Source: Hymenobacter swuensis DY53
Lineage (GTDB): Bacteria; Bacteroidota; Bacteroidia; Cytophagales; Hymenobacteraceae
Direction: 5' to 3'
Length of the DNA: 64,000 nt
Assembly: GCF_000576555.1 (NCBI RefSeq)
Contig: NZ_CP007144.1
Coordinates: 124,001 to 188,000, forward strand
Shown: positions 1 to 7,544 of the stretch, piece after piece
How positions within the stretch are numbered: the first letter of the stretch is position 1
Layout: every line of letters begins with the position of its first letter
The notes under the pieces: generated by a model
The model's input: only the letters and a program-made list of their open reading frames with translations
Databases searched by the model: none
Told to the model about the DNA's origin: nothing
Made by a program: the position numbers and the translations under genes

Positions 1-1139
1 TATAGCGTTTCGCTACCCTGCCAGCGCTGCCGAAATAGGTCGCGCAGACAGCTGCCAATGGGCGCGGGGTGCTGGGCCGCCAGCAGCGAGCGTTCCAGGC
101 AGGTGGAGAGGTCAAATCCAATCAGCTCCTCCGGGGAGCAGCCCAACTGGTAGAGCTGGCAGAACTCTTCGTTGGTCAGCAGCACCCGCGCGTGCTCATC
201 TACCAGCAGGATGGCATCGTTGAGGCTGGCAATGACGTTGCGCAGGCGCAGGGAGGAAAAGGCCAGCTCCGCTTCCGTGTTTTTCTGGCGGGTAATATCC
301 GTAACGATGCCCGACAGCAGAGCGGGCGTGTTCTCAGCCGTCAGTTGGGTAACTACCCCCCGGCACAGCAGGTGCTTGTAGCTGCCATCGTGGCCCAGCA
401 TCCGGAATTCCAGCAGCCACACGGGCGCCTGCTCCTGCTGATGACTAGCCCATGTAGCCCGGATCTGCTTCAAATCGTGCGGGTGTACTCGGGCCAGCCA
501 GGCCTGGTGGTCGTTGGGCAACTCCGTTTCGGCGTAGCCGAGCAGCTGGCGGAACGAGACCGAAAACGTCGGCTGGCCGGTACGCATATCATACTCCCAC
601 AGCCCGTCGCCGATCAGGCGAAACGCCTCCTGCCAGCGCTCCTCGGTGGTAAGCAGTTGCTGCTGGCTTTGCTGCAGGGCCGTAATATCCTCCATAATGC
701 CGGTGTACACCAACCCCTGCGCATCCTGGCTCGAAAGCACGGAGTGGCCCCGCCACCAGCGCAACGGCTGGCCCGGCACCACCATACGGCCCTCAAACTG
801 CCAGGGATGACGCCGTTGGTTGGCTTCGTGCACGGAGTTGCGCCACCGCTCCTGATCATCGGGGTGGATAAAGTCGCCCAGACGGTCCGCATCGGCCAGC
901 GGAATGCCGAACAGATCGTGCAGTCGGGGACTCACGTACTTGAAGCAGAAAGAGCCGTCGAAATTTTCCCGCCACTGATACAACACCACGGGTACCTGCC
1001 CGGCTACGCTCTCAAACCGCCACTCGCTCAGGTGCAGGGCCTGCTGCAATTGCTGCTGCTGCTGCTCCAGGTGGAGCACCTGGGCCTGCAGGCGGTCGAT
1101 TTCCGCCTGTTGGCGGGCAGCGTACGGGGAGAATTCCAT
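1..1139 (-). CDS. Multi-PAS sensor protein, probably a histidine kinase (partial)
   Basis: Reading from the ATG at 1139, about 379 residues are visible before the gene leaves the left edge, so no kinase domain can be seen. Residues ~10-35 are a Gln/Leu-rich coiled coil. PAS modules follow at about 36-155 (closing with GIMEDIT), 160-285 (closing with GIVTDIT) and 295 onward (core NDAILLVDEHARVLLTN). The two closing motifs are PAC-like. The gene starts 48 bp after the stop of the NtrC-type regulator and on the same strand, so the pair is probably a two-component operon with this protein as sensor. Calling it a kinase is inference from the PAS repeats and the neighbour; a PAS-only protein or a diguanylate cyclase is possible. 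Confidence 0.8.
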   Translation of the reverse strand, partial: MEFSPYAARQQAEIDRLQAQVLHLEQQQQQLQQALHLSEWRFESVAGQVPVVLYQWRENFDGSFCFKYVSPRLHDLFGIPLADADRLGDFIHPDDQERWRNSVHEANQRRHPWQFEGRMVVPGQPLRWWRGHSVLSSQDAQGLVYTGIMEDITALQQSQQQLLTTEERWQEAFRLIGDGLWEYDMRTGQPTFSVSFRQLLGYAETELPNDHQAWLARVHPHDLKQIRATWASHQQEQAPVWLLEFRMLGHDGSYKHLLCRGVVTQLTAENTPALLSGIVTDITRQKNTEAELAFSSLRLRNVIASLNDAILLVDEHARVLLTNEEFCQLYQLGCSPEELIGFDLSTCLERSLLAAQHPAPIGSCLRDLFRQRWQGSETL

Positions 1140-1187
1140 ACTGGTGACAAGGAAAAGGTGGAGAAGTGGAATCGATAGAAAGCCGGG

Positions 1188-2546
1188 TTACAGTTCGCCG
1201 TCCTGCACCATTTTGTAAATGGTGGATTTGCCGATATCAAGCTTACGGGCCACCAGGGGCACGTTGTGGTCGTATTTGTCGAGGTGGTGGCGGATGATGT
1301 GCCGGCTGTACTCGCGCAGGGTGCGCTGCTCCGAAAGCAGGCCCAAGTCGGCGCCGCTGGTAGCGGGCGTGAACAGCAGGTCGCGGGGCAGAATCTCCTG
1401 GCCGTTGCAGAGGGCGGCGGCCAGCTCCATGATGGTTTTGAGCTCCCGCACGTTGCCGGGGTAGCTATGGGCCAGCAGGCGCACCTGCGTTTCCTCCGCG
1501 AGGGCCGGCACCGGGCGGCCCTGCTCCTGACAGAACTCCTCCAGAAAGTGCTTGGCCAGAAACAGAATGTCGCTGCCCCGCTCGCGTAAGGGCGGCAGTT
1601 CAATGGGCAGCCCGATGACGCGGTAGTACAGGTCTTCCCGGAAGGCCTGCTTCTTGACTTCCTCCGCCAGGTTTTTGTGCGTCGCCGTAATCAGGCGCAC
1701 GTTCAGCTTGATGCGCTCATTGCCGCCCACGCGTTGTAGCTCCCGCTCCTGCAGTACCCGCAGCAGCTTGGCCTGCATGGGCAGGCTCAGCTCCCCGATT
1801 TCATCCAGAAACAGCGTGCCGCCGTTGGCCTCCTCGAACTTGCCGATTTTGCGGCCGATGGCCCCGGTAAAGGCGCCTTTTTCGTGGCCAAACAGCTCCG
1901 ATTCCAGCAGCTCGGTGGGAATGGCGGCCATGTTCACGGCCACAAAAGGCTTCTTGCTGCGTTCCGATTTCAGATGCACAGCCTTGGCTACCAGTTCCTT
2001 GCCCGTGCCGGTTTCACCCGTCACCGACACGTTTACGGGCGTCTGGGCGGCGCGCTCCATCAGGTGAAAGGTGCGCTGGATGGCCGGGCTGTTGCCCTTC
2101 AGCAGCCGGTTGAAATCGTACTTTTCCTGCAGTTGTGTCTGCAGTTGCTGCACCTGCTGGCGCAGGCGGCTGGTTTCCCGAATCTTGAGCACCGCGTTCC
2201 AGAGCAGGTCCTTGGTGTACTCGTCTTTCACCAGGTAATCGGAAGCGCCCATGCGCAGCAGCTCTACGGCCGTAGTAATCTTGCTCTGGGCACTGATAAC
2301 GATGATGGGCAGTTCCGGCTGCCGCTCCCGGACGCGGCGCAGCAATTCCCGGCCTTCCATATCGGGCAGACCAAAATCGATGGTTACCACGTCGGGGAGA
2401 GTGTGCAGATTATGTAGCAGCTCCTGGCCGGAAGTATACAGCGTGACTTGGTAATCGGGGTTGAGCGACAAATGATACTGCAGCAACTGCCCGTACCACG
2501 GGTCATCTTCTACTATCACAATGGAAAAAGGTAGAGGTGTACTCAT
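1188..2546 (-). CDS. Sigma-54-dependent response regulator, NtrC family
   Basis: 452 residues. The receiver (about 8-125) has the acidic pocket E13/D14/D15, phospho-acceptor D57 and K107. The AAA+ domain has Walker A GETGTGKE (177-184) and an intact sigma-54 contact loop GAFTGA (224-229). A Fis-type helix-turn-helix closes the protein (about 425-447, ARKLDIGKSTIYKMV). The ATG at 2546 is chosen because it puts the receiver at the usual distance from the N-terminus; an upstream extension to 2636 is low-complexity and unlikely. Presence of GAFTGA means it should activate sigma-54 promoters by ATP hydrolysis. The likely cognate sensor is the PAS gene just downstream. Its nearness to the exopolysaccharide cluster suggests, but does not show, that it regulates that cluster. 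Confidence 0.93.
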   Translation of the reverse strand: MSTPLPFSIVIVEDDPWYGQLLQYHLSLNPDYQVTLYTSGQELLHNLHTLPDVVTIDFGLPDMEGRELLRRVRERQPELPIIVISAQSKITTAVELLRMGASDYLVKDEYTKDLLWNAVLKIRETSRLRQQVQQLQTQLQEKYDFNRLLKGNSPAIQRTFHLMERAAQTPVNVSVTGETGTGKELVAKAVHLKSERSKKPFVAVNMAAIPTELLESELFGHEKGAFTGAIGRKIGKFEEANGGTLFLDEIGELSLPMQAKLLRVLQERELQRVGGNERIKLNVRLITATHKNLAEEVKKQAFREDLYYRVIGLPIELPPLRERGSDILFLAKHFLEEFCQEQGRPVPALAEETQVRLLAHSYPGNVRELKTIMELAAALCNGQEILPRDLLFTPATSGADLGLLSEQRTLREYSRHIIRHHLDKYDHNVPLVARKLDIGKSTIYKMVQDGEL

Positions 2547-3024
2547 CAGCAGAAAAATGAAATGACGCAACGGAGCAACCCGGCCACTGCTGCCAATGGC
2601 GGCAGCCGGGACGGGGAACGAATTCGGGAAAAGCAACGGGGTAGCTGCCTAAACTGGCAGGAGGCGCTATCAGACTAGCGGCAAAATCAGTGCTCGGCGT
2701 GCTGCATCAGCCCTCATCAGGGCCAGTGGATGCCAGCGCACAAACAGTACTACTCATAGTTATTACACTCGTGTACGGACGTTTAAATAAATAGCACCTA
2801 AGAAAGAAGAGGATACCAGCGCGGCACCGGACTAATAGAGTACAAAGATACGTGCAGGATGCACCCAAAGGCAAAGAAAATGCCCCAACTCATCCGGTAT
2901 CCACTAGTGAGCAGGCGCTACTTTATCAAAATGAAACTGTCATCTCCCTAATGTATTGCCCAATAATAAGAATGGCTTATCCTTTCCCGGGATTATTGCT
3001 TGTTTATTCTCGCAATGAAAAAAT
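2547..3024. other. Intergenic region upstream of the NtrC-type gene
   Basis: About 480 bp, more AT-rich from 2750 to 3020 than the flanking genes. It must hold the promoter of the regulator operon, but I see no convincing -24/-12 or TAnnTTTG element. A 61-codon plus-strand frame at 2852-3037 has no recognisable features and is not called. Confidence 0.5.
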
Positions 3025-3053
3025 CAGAATATTTTAATACCATCATTATTCTG
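3025..3053 (-). terminator. Probable terminator of the exopolysaccharide operon
   Basis: Inverted repeat CAGAATA (3025-3031) / TATTCTG (3047-3053). On the minus strand it is followed by a run of six T (3018-3023 on the plus strand are A). It lies 24 bp after the stop of the last glycosyltransferase gene, where a minus-strand terminator is expected. The stem is short (7 bp) with a 15-nt loop. Confidence 0.55.
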
Positions 3054-3076
3054 GCGCTACGGTTGAGCAGTTGCTT

Positions 3077-4288
3077 CTATTCCTCCTCATAAAATGGCGT
3101 GAGTACCTGATAATGAGCCAGCTGATGCTGCAATAGCTCCTTAGTGCCGAGCTGGCTGATGCGCGGGGCCAGGTTGGTGCTGGGCTGCTCGGAACACACT
3201 TTCTGAATGAGGTAGCTGTATTTGCGGGCCACCACTTCCCAGCGGTACCGACGGTGCGCAATTTCGCGCATGTTCTGGGCCAGGGTTTGCCAAGCATCCG
3301 GGGTGGTGCCGGTAAGGTGGGCGCGTAGCTCCTCGGCGCTGCCGAAGTAGCGGGCTTTGTGCTCGGTGGTGGCTTTGTTGAACGACACGTGGAAAGCCAG
3401 CACGGGCAGACCCAGGTGCATGGCTTCCACCAGGGAGGGGTTGGTGCCGCCGGCGCTATGGCCATGCACGTACACGTGGCAGTTGCTGCGCAGCACGTCC
3501 AGGGTGGCCTGGTCGTAGATGGGGTCGAGCAGGTGCAGGTGGTCGTAGTACTGGTAGCGGGCCCGCAGCTGGCGGCCAAACTCACTGTTGTTCCAGTTGC
3601 CCACCAGCACAAAAGGATAGGCGGGCAGCTCGGCAAACACGCTCAGAATCAGCCCCACGTTGTTTTCAGGCTCGATGCGGCACACCTTGAAGGCGTAGGG
3701 CTCCTGCAGAAACGGGTACTGCCGCTGGTAGGCGGGCGTGACGGGCTGGGGCTGGGCATGGTCGCCGCCGTACTCAATAACGCGGCTGCGGGTACTGTAG
3801 GCGCGGGCCGTGTAGTTCTGAATGGCGTCGTTGTCGGAAATATCGGCGTGGCTGAAGCGCACGGCCAGGTATTCGGCGAAGCGCAAGTACCACTTGGCGG
3901 GCTTGCTCCACTTGGCCCGCCGCCACTCAATACCATCAATGGAAATGATGATGCGCTTGCGGGTAAACAGCTTCACGAAGGGCAGCAGAATCCCGCCCGG
4001 CACCCCCAGAATCAGGAGCACATCGGCAAAGAACAGCGCGTGCAGAATGGAGAGGCAGTCGTAGAGGATACTCTGGAAGCCGTTGGCCTCCAGCGGCAAG
4101 TAGCGCAGGCGGGCGCCCTGGTAGTGCGTCTGGCGCTGCTCCTTGGGGTATTTTTTGCCGCTGCAGTACACGGTCAGCTCGTGCTCGGCGTGCAGGTACT
4201 TGACCAGGTAGGCCGTAAGGGTTTCGAAGCCGCCGTAGCAGGCCGGCAGCCCCACCGTGCCGATAACGGCTACTTTCTGAGATTTCAT
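3077..4288 (-). CDS. Glycosyltransferase, DUF1972/rhamnosyltransferase type
   Basis: 403 residues, last gene of the exopolysaccharide run. The N-terminus VAVIGTVGLPACYGGFET is the typical opening of the DUF1972 acceptor-binding domain found in bacterial rhamnosyl- and related transferases; the C-terminal half (about 190-360) is a GT4-type Rossmann domain with a GGTNPSLVEAMHLGLPVLAF donor-site segment. It should add a sugar from a nucleotide donor to the lipid-linked repeat unit on the cytoplasmic side of the inner membrane. The sugar cannot be read from sequence. It is separated from the gene upstream by 155 bp holding a large inverted repeat, so it may be transcribed partly on its own. A terminator-like hairpin follows. 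Confidence 0.9.
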   Translation of the reverse strand: MKSQKVAVIGTVGLPACYGGFETLTAYLVKYLHAEHELTVYCSGKKYPKEQRQTHYQGARLRYLPLEANGFQSILYDCLSILHALFFADVLLILGVPGGILLPFVKLFTRKRIIISIDGIEWRRAKWSKPAKWYLRFAEYLAVRFSHADISDNDAIQNYTARAYSTRSRVIEYGGDHAQPQPVTPAYQRQYPFLQEPYAFKVCRIEPENNVGLILSVFAELPAYPFVLVGNWNNSEFGRQLRARYQYYDHLHLLDPIYDQATLDVLRSNCHVYVHGHSAGGTNPSLVEAMHLGLPVLAFHVSFNKATTEHKARYFGSAEELRAHLTGTTPDAWQTLAQNMREIAHRRYRWEVVARKYSYLIQKVCSEQPSTNLAPRISQLGTKELLQHQLAHYQVLTPFYEEE

Positions 4289-4341
4289 GGATTGGGAGGA
4301 TGTAATACGAGGATGGGAAGAATGGTGCCGATGGGCCGGTG

Positions 4342-4437
4342 TAGAGACGCAATAGGTGGCGTCTCGTCGGGGCTGATGTTGTTGGGTCCGACAGCTGCGG
4401 GCCGTTCAATGACGAGACGCCACCTATTGCGTCTCTA
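4342..4437. repeat. Perfect 27-bp inverted repeat, REP-like element
   Basis: The left arm 4342-4368 and right arm 4411-4437 are exact reverse complements over 27 bp, with a 42-nt spacer. Each arm also contains its own small palindrome, GAGACGC...GCGTCTC with an 8-nt loop, so both arms can fold alone or with each other. It sits in the only sizeable gap between two glycosyltransferase genes and has no coding potential. The structure resembles paired REP sequences (BIME-like). Function could be mRNA stabilisation, attenuation or a mobile REP; copies elsewhere in the genome would decide. Confidence 0.85.
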
Positions 4438-4443
4438 TACCAT

Positions 4444-5571
4444 TCAGGCGGCTTGGCAGGTGGCGTAGGCGGGGGCAGCCAGCACCGGGGCATCAGCCGC
4501 GGCAAAGCACTGCTGCACCTGCCGGGCAAAGGCTTCTGGGGCGAAGGCGGCGGCACGCTGCCGGGCGGCGGCGGAAAGGCGGGCGTAGGTGGCCGGGTGG
4601 CGGTGCAGCAGCTCCAGCACCTGCACCAGCCGGGGCAAATCCTGTCCGTTGATGGCAAAGCCGGTCTGGCCCACCACGTTCACCTCGGCCACGCCGCCCA
4701 CCGGGGGCACCACCACAGGCCGGCCGTAGCTCAGGGCCTCCAGCACCGTCATCCCGAAGGTTTCGACCCACTCTGTGGGGCGCGAGAGGTTGAGCACTAC
4801 GGCCGCCCGCTGGTAGAAGGGATGCATGTTGCCAGTGGTGGAAAACAGCGCGAGGTTGGCCGGGGCCGGATGCGCAAGCCGGTAGGCCTGCACGGTGGGC
4901 GCGTCGGCATTCAGCACCAGCTCGAAGCGCATGTCGGGCAAGGCGGCGGCCAAAGCGTAGAACTCGGGCACGCCCTTGTAGTCCTTCAGCGAACAGGCCA
5001 TGAGCACCGTGAACGGGACAGCAGCCGGCGCGGCCTGAGCCGCCTGCCGCACAAAAGCCGGGCTCAGGGCGTTGTAGATGACCTGCTGCCGGTGCACCCG
5101 CAGCCCCAGCGTTTTCCGCACGTACTCCGATACGAACAGCACCTCGTGGGCCGTGCGGTTCACCACCGCGCACAGCAGCCGCTTGAGCAGCGCCGGCCGG
5201 ATGGACACTTCGTGCACGTGGTACACCACCCGCGCGCCCCGGCACCGGCCGGCCAGCGCCGCCCCGAAAGGCAGCAGCGAGTTCACGTACACCACCGAGC
5301 CGGGCCGGGCCAGCCGCAGGACCTTCCAGAACACCACCAGCTGCACCCAGCCAAAGCGCAGCAGCGTGTGCCATACGCTGGCCGACCACCGATAGGGCAG
5401 CGCGTGGGTGCGCACGCCGGGCAGGTGACTGAGGTGGCCCGCCGGGCCGGGCGTGGCCGTGAGCAGCTCGAGGCGGTGGCCCGCCTGGTGCAGGGCGGCC
5501 AAAGACTGGCGCAGCACCAGCGGGCTGCCGCTCCGGTCGTTAAGCAAATGAACGGCGATGATGTGGCTCAT
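4444..5571 (-). CDS. GT4-family glycosyltransferase
   Basis: 375 residues starting at the ATG at 5571, which gives the proper Rossmann opening MSHIIAVHLLNDRSGSP. A longer frame reaching 5808 is a low-complexity Arg/Pro extension and lies inside the upstream gene, so it is rejected. The C-terminal domain has the GT4 donor-binding pattern: an ETFGMTVLEALSYGRPVVVP segment with the usual E-x7-E spacing, then GGVAEV and GFAINGQD. It should be a retaining cytosolic enzyme building the exopolysaccharide repeat unit. Its ATG overlaps the TGA of the preceding glycosyltransferase (ATGA), which implies translational coupling. Acceptor and donor are unknown. Confidence 0.88.
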   Translation of the reverse strand: MSHIIAVHLLNDRSGSPLVLRQSLAALHQAGHRLELLTATPGPAGHLSHLPGVRTHALPYRWSASVWHTLLRFGWVQLVVFWKVLRLARPGSVVYVNSLLPFGAALAGRCRGARVVYHVHEVSIRPALLKRLLCAVVNRTAHEVLFVSEYVRKTLGLRVHRQQVIYNALSPAFVRQAAQAAPAAVPFTVLMACSLKDYKGVPEFYALAAALPDMRFELVLNADAPTVQAYRLAHPAPANLALFSTTGNMHPFYQRAAVVLNLSRPTEWVETFGMTVLEALSYGRPVVVPPVGGVAEVNVVGQTGFAINGQDLPRLVQVLELLHRHPATYARLSAAARQRAAAFAPEAFARQVQQCFAAADAPVLAAPAYATCQAA

Positions 5572-6812
5572 GAGGCAAGGACGTGGGTGTAAATGGCCCG
5601 CAGCTGCTCGCCGCGGCGGTTCCAGGTATGGTGGGCGGCTACGTGGCGGCGGGCCAGGGTGGCCTCGGCGGCGCGTAGCTCGGGGGTGCGCAGCAAAGCC
5701 GTGAGGCGGGCAGCAAACTCGTCGGCGTTGCGGGTGAAGGAGCCGTAGCGCACCTTCAGGCCCGAGGCCGGAGGCACCAGCTCGCCGGGGCCGGCGTTGG
5801 CGTAGCACAGCACCGGCACGCCGTAGCTCAGGGCCTCGGGCACCACCATGCCCGCGCCTTCGTGCGAGGGGAAGAAGAACACCGACGCCTGGGCGTAGCT
5901 GGCCAGCACCTGCTCGCGCGGCAGCCAGGCCTGGTGCCGCGCGCAGTGCTCCAGGCCGTGGCGCCGGAGCAGCTGGTGCAGCCGCTCTTCCTCAGGCCCG
6001 CTCCCGATGAGCTGCAGCCGGCAACGGCTTTGCTCCTCCGGGCCCAGACCGCGGTAGAAGCGGGCAAAGGCGGTAATCACCATGTCAAAGCCTTTCAGCG
6101 GCACCATGCGGCCGGCAATCATCACCACAAACTCGTCGGCCGGAGTTGCTGGAGTATGGTGAAGACGCGGCAGCTCCACGGCCACGGCGGGCACCAAAGA
6201 GGACTGCTGGCCGCTGAGGCCCAGCACCGGGGCCACCGTGGAATTCACGCAGAGCACGTGGCCGGCGCGGCGGCGCGTGAGCCGCAGAAACGGGTCGAAG
6301 CGCCAGAAGCCGCGCTTCATCGTCCAGAGCAGCCGGTCGCGCAGGTAGGCGCGGCGGCCGTGGCGGGTGAGGTGGTTATGGGGAATGGCCGGGTGGTGCC
6401 CCACTGGCCCCCACACCAGCGGCCGGCCCAGCAGCCACAGAAACGAGGGCGTCCAGTCGCTGTGAAAGTTGAGGCTGTGCACCACGTCCACCGCCGGGCG
6501 GCGCCAGCACAGCCACAACGCCAGACTCAGCTGCCACATATAAAAGTAGAGCACCGACAGCAGCGGCCCCTTCTTCCACCACCGGCACCAGGCCGGCAAA
6601 TCGAAGTAGCGGAACTCGATGCGGGCGGCCCGGGCGGCCAGCTCGGGGTGGGCCAGCAGGTAGCGCTCAATATCGGGGCGGTTGTTGCGGCGCGTGACGG
6701 CCACCACCTGCTGGTGGCGGGCAGCCTGCAGCAGGAAGTTCCAGCCAGTGGCATCCTCCGAGCCTTTGTAGGGATTCACGGCGTAGGCCGTAATGAGTAC
6801 ACGTGTTTCCAT
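5568..6812 (-). CDS. GT4-family glycosyltransferase
   Basis: 414 residues. It opens METRVLITAYAVNPYKGSED, typical of a glycosyltransferase group 1 N-terminal domain. The C-terminal half carries VMIAGRMVPLKGFDMVI, IGSGPEEERL and the donor-site segment SHEGAGMVVPEALSYGVPVL. Residues ~75-110 are Trp/Leu-rich and may associate with the membrane. The gene starts directly after the stop of the acyltransferase (no gap) and overlaps the next glycosyltransferase by four bases. Role: assembly of the lipid-linked repeat unit for the exopolysaccharide. The exact linkage is not predictable. Confidence 0.88.
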   Translation of the reverse strand: METRVLITAYAVNPYKGSEDATGWNFLLQAARHQQVVAVTRRNNRPDIERYLLAHPELAARAARIEFRYFDLPAWCRWWKKGPLLSVLYFYMWQLSLALWLCWRRPAVDVVHSLNFHSDWTPSFLWLLGRPLVWGPVGHHPAIPHNHLTRHGRRAYLRDRLLWTMKRGFWRFDPFLRLTRRRAGHVLCVNSTVAPVLGLSGQQSSLVPAVAVELPRLHHTPATPADEFVVMIAGRMVPLKGFDMVITAFARFYRGLGPEEQSRCRLQLIGSGPEEERLHQLLRRHGLEHCARHQAWLPREQVLASYAQASVFFFPSHEGAGMVVPEALSYGVPVLCYANAGPGELVPPASGLKVRYGSFTRNADEFAARLTALLRTPELRAAEATLARRHVAAHHTWNRRGEQLRAIYTHVLAS

Positions 6813-7544
6813 TTAGGCGGGTTCGGGCTGAAGGTGAGCGGCGCGCACTGGGCGGGCCACCCGGGAGCTGATGACGCGGGCCGGCACGCCGGCGGCCACG
6901 CAGTTGTCGGGCAGGGAGCGGGTGACCACGGCCCCGGCGGCCACCACGCAGCCCGCCCCGATGCTCACCCCGTCGAGCACCGTAACCTTGCTGCCAATCC
7001 AGCAGCCGGCCCCGATGTGGATGCCCCGCTGGGTGGTGCCCTGCAGCCGGATGGCCGTCTGCACGTCGGCGTGCACGTGGTTTTCGGGGTGGCAGCTGAA
7101 GTACTGGCCGATGATGCAGTCATCCTCAATGCGCAGCCCGCCGCCGCCGCCCAGGTAGGCAAACTCCCCGATGCCCACCCGGCTGCCGATGAAGATGTAC
7201 TGGCCCGGCGCCTGCAGGGAGGTGGACACAATCACCTGGCTGAAGGCCCCGATGCTGACGTGGTTGCCCAGCTGCAGGCCCCCGGTAGAAAGGCCGCTGA
7301 ACCGCACCTGCTCGCCCACCTTCAGCCACTGCCCAAACCGGATGCTGCCCAGGTACTCAAACTGCACGCCGCGGCCCAGCATGGCCCCGTGGGGGTTGCG
7401 GCCGCGCAGCCACAGCAGTTGCCCGCGCAGCAACGCCCGGGCCGTGCGCCAGCCAAAGCCGGCCACCCCGCTCAGCCCCACGGCCGGGTGGATGGAAAAA
7501 TCGGGGTTGCGGAGGCGCACCAGCCGCGTGAATAACTGTCTCAT
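6813..7544 (-). CDS. Hexapeptide-repeat acyltransferase (left-handed beta-helix)
   Basis: 243 residues. From about residue 70 the protein is a run of imperfect hexapeptide repeats of the [LIV]-G-x4 type, for example FIGSRVGIGEFAYLG, IHIGAGCWIGSKVTVLDGVSIGAGCVVAAGAVV, ending with the usual LPDNCVAAGVPARVI. This is the fold of serine/maltose/sugar O-acetyltransferases that act as trimers with acyl-CoA donors; the family's catalytic His would be in the CHPENHVH stretch. In this cluster it probably acetylates the exopolysaccharide or a sugar intermediate. It overlaps the three-domain protein upstream by four bases and abuts the glycosyltransferase downstream. Confidence 0.88.
   Translation of the reverse strand: MRQLFTRLVRLRNPDFSIHPAVGLSGVAGFGWRTARALLRGQLLWLRGRNPHGAMLGRGVQFEYLGSIRFGQWLKVGEQVRFSGLSTGGLQLGNHVSIGAFSQVIVSTSLQAPGQYIFIGSRVGIGEFAYLGGGGGLRIEDDCIIGQYFSCHPENHVHADVQTAIRLQGTTQRGIHIGAGCWIGSKVTVLDGVSIGAGCVVAAGAVVTRSLPDNCVAAGVPARVISSRVARPVRAAHLQPEPA

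Noticed and set aside
2852..3037. A 61-codon plus-strand gene
   Set aside because: AT-rich intergenic DNA, no signal or family, and it runs towards the terminator of the opposite operon.
5862..7535. A 557-codon plus-strand open frame
   Set aside because: Antisense to a glycosyltransferase and the acyltransferase, low-complexity composition, no start context.
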